From CAYHHI01 sp964356335 (GTDB lineage Bacteria > Arandabacterota > Arandabacteria > Arandabacterales > Arandabacteraceae), in the NCBI GenBank assembly GCA_964356335.1, contig CAYHHI010000017.1:1-63609 (forward strand): a stretch of DNA of 63,609 nucleotides, given 5' to 3'. Below are positions 63,201-63,609 of this stretch, piece after piece. The position numbers and the translations under genes are program-made. The stretch's first letter is position 1. Every line of letters starts with the position of its first letter. The notes under the pieces were generated by a model. It was not told the DNA's origin, did no database searches, and worked only from the letters and a program-made list of their open reading frames with translations.

Positions 63201-63609
63201 AAAGACCGGGGCTATGTTGGCGAGAACCCTCTTCTGCTTTCTGGCCTCTTCTTCGCAGGTGCCAACCTGCATGGTGAGGGAGCAGACAGATTGGGATTCG
63301 AGGACGGGATACTGACAGCATATGAGGTCTCAGGGATGAACCTCGAGGGCACTGAACTTGTGGTGCTCTCCGCCTGTGAGACAGGTTTGGGGCGGGTTGA
63401 GGAGGGAGAGGGAGTGTACGGACTGAGACGGGCCTTTCAGATGGCAGGGGCGCGAACGGTTGTCAGTGCGTTGTGGCCGGTTTCAGACGAGGCGACGGCT
63501 GAGATGATGAGTCGGTTTTACGAGAGACGCAGCGAGTCTATTCCCGAGACTATTCGCAGGATACAGTTGGAGAAGATCAGGGACCTCAGGAGACACGGTA
63601 AGGTGGATC
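60228..63609 (+). CDS. Exported TPR-CHAT (caspase-like) protein, module copy 2 (partial, runs off the window)
   Basis: Open from ATG 60228 to the window end (1127 codons). Same layout as copy 1: signal peptide (MKSRLAVVSLFVSLCFLAG), TPRs of the kinesin-light-chain type, linker, CHAT domain with His967 (HLATHGYF) and Cys1050 (LSACETGLG). Both residues are shifted by exactly 42 relative to copy 1 because there are ten full 42-residue units instead of nine. By comparison with copy 1, only about 15 residues are missing at the end. Confidence 0.92.
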   Translation, partial: MKSRLAVVSLFVSLCFLAGRVSAEAWQDLLSRADSLAALGSADSADAALEAALSSALTQYERSDTTVEFSTFEDGATRRHYFPSYAYAESVFTRCLRIKERIAGSGAPGYAKILSDLGRLHRQQGRYSEAESLFVRALAIREKALGPDHPDVAASLNNLGNLWWDQGRLSGAESLYVRALSIRERALGPDHLDVAWSLNNLAGLWNAQGRYSEAEPLFVRALAIREKVLGRDDLDVAWGLNSLAGLYRVEGRYSEAEPAYERALAIREKVLGPDHPYVATSLNDLAILCWEQGKYSEAEPLSERALATREKVLGPDHPSVAVSLNNLAILYSDQGRYSEAEALFERALAIREKVLGPDHASVAISLNNLASLYFDQGRYSEAEPLFERALAIGEKALGLDHRTVAGSLGNLANIYRSQGRYSEAEPLYKRDLATSERALGPDHPDLAYSLDNLASLYFDQGRYSEAEPLYKRALAISERALGPDHPMVAVILDNLANLYGAQGRYSEAEPLHKRALAISERALGPDHPDVAEYLESLGGLYRQQGEHAQALEFARRACKIRHKNFVENSIGLSEKDALTYSQFLRASLSKYLSCYVDLGSADPAIALGAAHLVLDCKGQVSDGILERQKAIVERADSASLDLAESLRYARFQLAKLFVEGPGEDVSAYRAEVDSLGRLSKQLEADLSRRSASFRGYVAYRNVTAGRIASLLPQNSVLAEYVRYAYHDLELKKDIPHYLVVVMATDGEPQIVDLGKSAEIDTVIGTYRSHMLSVATSGRPPTVVDEQEYSGCVQELYSKVWQPIEQYVSGRDLVVIAPDGALNMVSFAALIDKEGNYLIEGYPIQYLSAGRDLARISDETAPGTGLLAMGAPDYNVSASSRLQYSGTPETTSSDIAHITTRNVRSGCGRLKDVSVPPLPGTKREVELISSKWKRASHEPTSIYFGCDASEERLKKEAHGKRVIHLATHGYFLEGACQPEVSEERFESGSELGKDRGYVGENPLLLSGLFFAGANLHGEGADRLGFEDGILTAYEVSGMNLEGTELVVLSACETGLGRVEEGEGVYGLRRAFQMAGARTVVSALWPVSDEATAEMMSRFYERRSESIPETIRRIQLEKIRDLRRHGKVD

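Larger units (their letters stand above)
50915..63609 (+). repeat. Tandem duplication of the kinase / leader / tiny ORF / TPR-CHAT module
   Basis: Unit 1 spans about 50915-57185 and unit 2 about 57471 to beyond 63609, same order and orientation. Kinase N-terminal domains, TPR-CHAT proteins and the spacer between them are all closely similar; the region upstream of each kinase is not. Confidence 0.9.

Overview
This is a bacterial chromosome segment from an organism I cannot place in a phylum. It carries a complete-looking run of housekeeping genes, three tRNA genes and a bacterial microcompartment (BMC) locus. It ends in a tandemly duplicated signalling-type locus built from Ser/Thr kinases and TPR-CHAT proteins. 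The mixture (DUF362 ferredoxin-type proteins, a RACo-like corrinoid activator, a tungsten/molybdenum oxidoreductase, a Planctomycetes/Verrucomicrobia-like BMC, eukaryote-like kinases with FlgO-like and TPR domains) suggests an uncultured, probably anaerobic or fermentative candidate-phylum bacterium. Promoters are of the sigma70 kind (TTGACA, 16-18 nt, TATATT) and Shine-Dalgarno sites are usually clear. Gene starts include many GTG/TTG codons and three apparently non-canonical ones (ATT, ATA, ACG).

Layout. 1-2,500: secreted cyclophilin (cut by the window edge), a CpXC protein and a DUF362 protein. 2,540-2,910: divergent tRNA-Leu(CAA) and tRNA-Ala(GGC), each with its own promoter. 3,130-7,000: molybdopterin oxidoreductase followed by a RACo-like ASKHA/[2Fe-2S] protein. 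7,565-13,969: BMC operon with PduL, two hexamer proteins, three pentamer proteins, one PduT-like trimer, a CoA-acylating aldehyde dehydrogenase, PduS and a class II aldolase. It is most simply read as an aldehyde-processing compartment fed by cleavage of a sugar phosphate (fuculose/rhamnulose type). PduL, the dehydrogenase and the aldolase all carry terminal amphipathic segments that look like encapsulation peptides.

13,956-50,826: housekeeping genes, mostly on + and tightly packed: proS, (rpsT and a GT2 glycosyltransferase on -), murJ-uvrC, ogt-MBL hydrolase-xerD-cca, a site-2 protease-trpS-scpA-scpB-rluB-cmk-plsC-ispH-rpsA run, tRNA-Val(GAC)-thrS-infC-rplT-pheS-pheT-zapB-like-zapA, then rny-ymdB-folD-xseA-xseB-ispA-dxs-nadK-recN and a DUF362/ferredoxin protein. 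rpmI (L35) is missing from its usual place between infC and rplT.

50,833-63,609 (end): two tandem copies of a module consisting of (i) a Ser/Thr kinase with FlgO-like and TPR domains, (ii) an intergenic element with a 140-nt block identical in the two copies and three stem-loops, (iii) a tiny basic/acidic ORF coupled by an ATGA overlap to (iv) an exported TPR-CHAT caspase-like protein. The copies differ in informative ways: kinase 1 has a transmembrane helix and kinase 2 does not, the tiny ORF is frameshifted in copy 1, and the second CHAT protein has exactly one more 42-residue TPR unit. A 28-codon coding-like tail recurs after both kinases and after the first CHAT gene. This module is the best candidate in the window for an undescribed system. 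Its function is not shown by the sequence.
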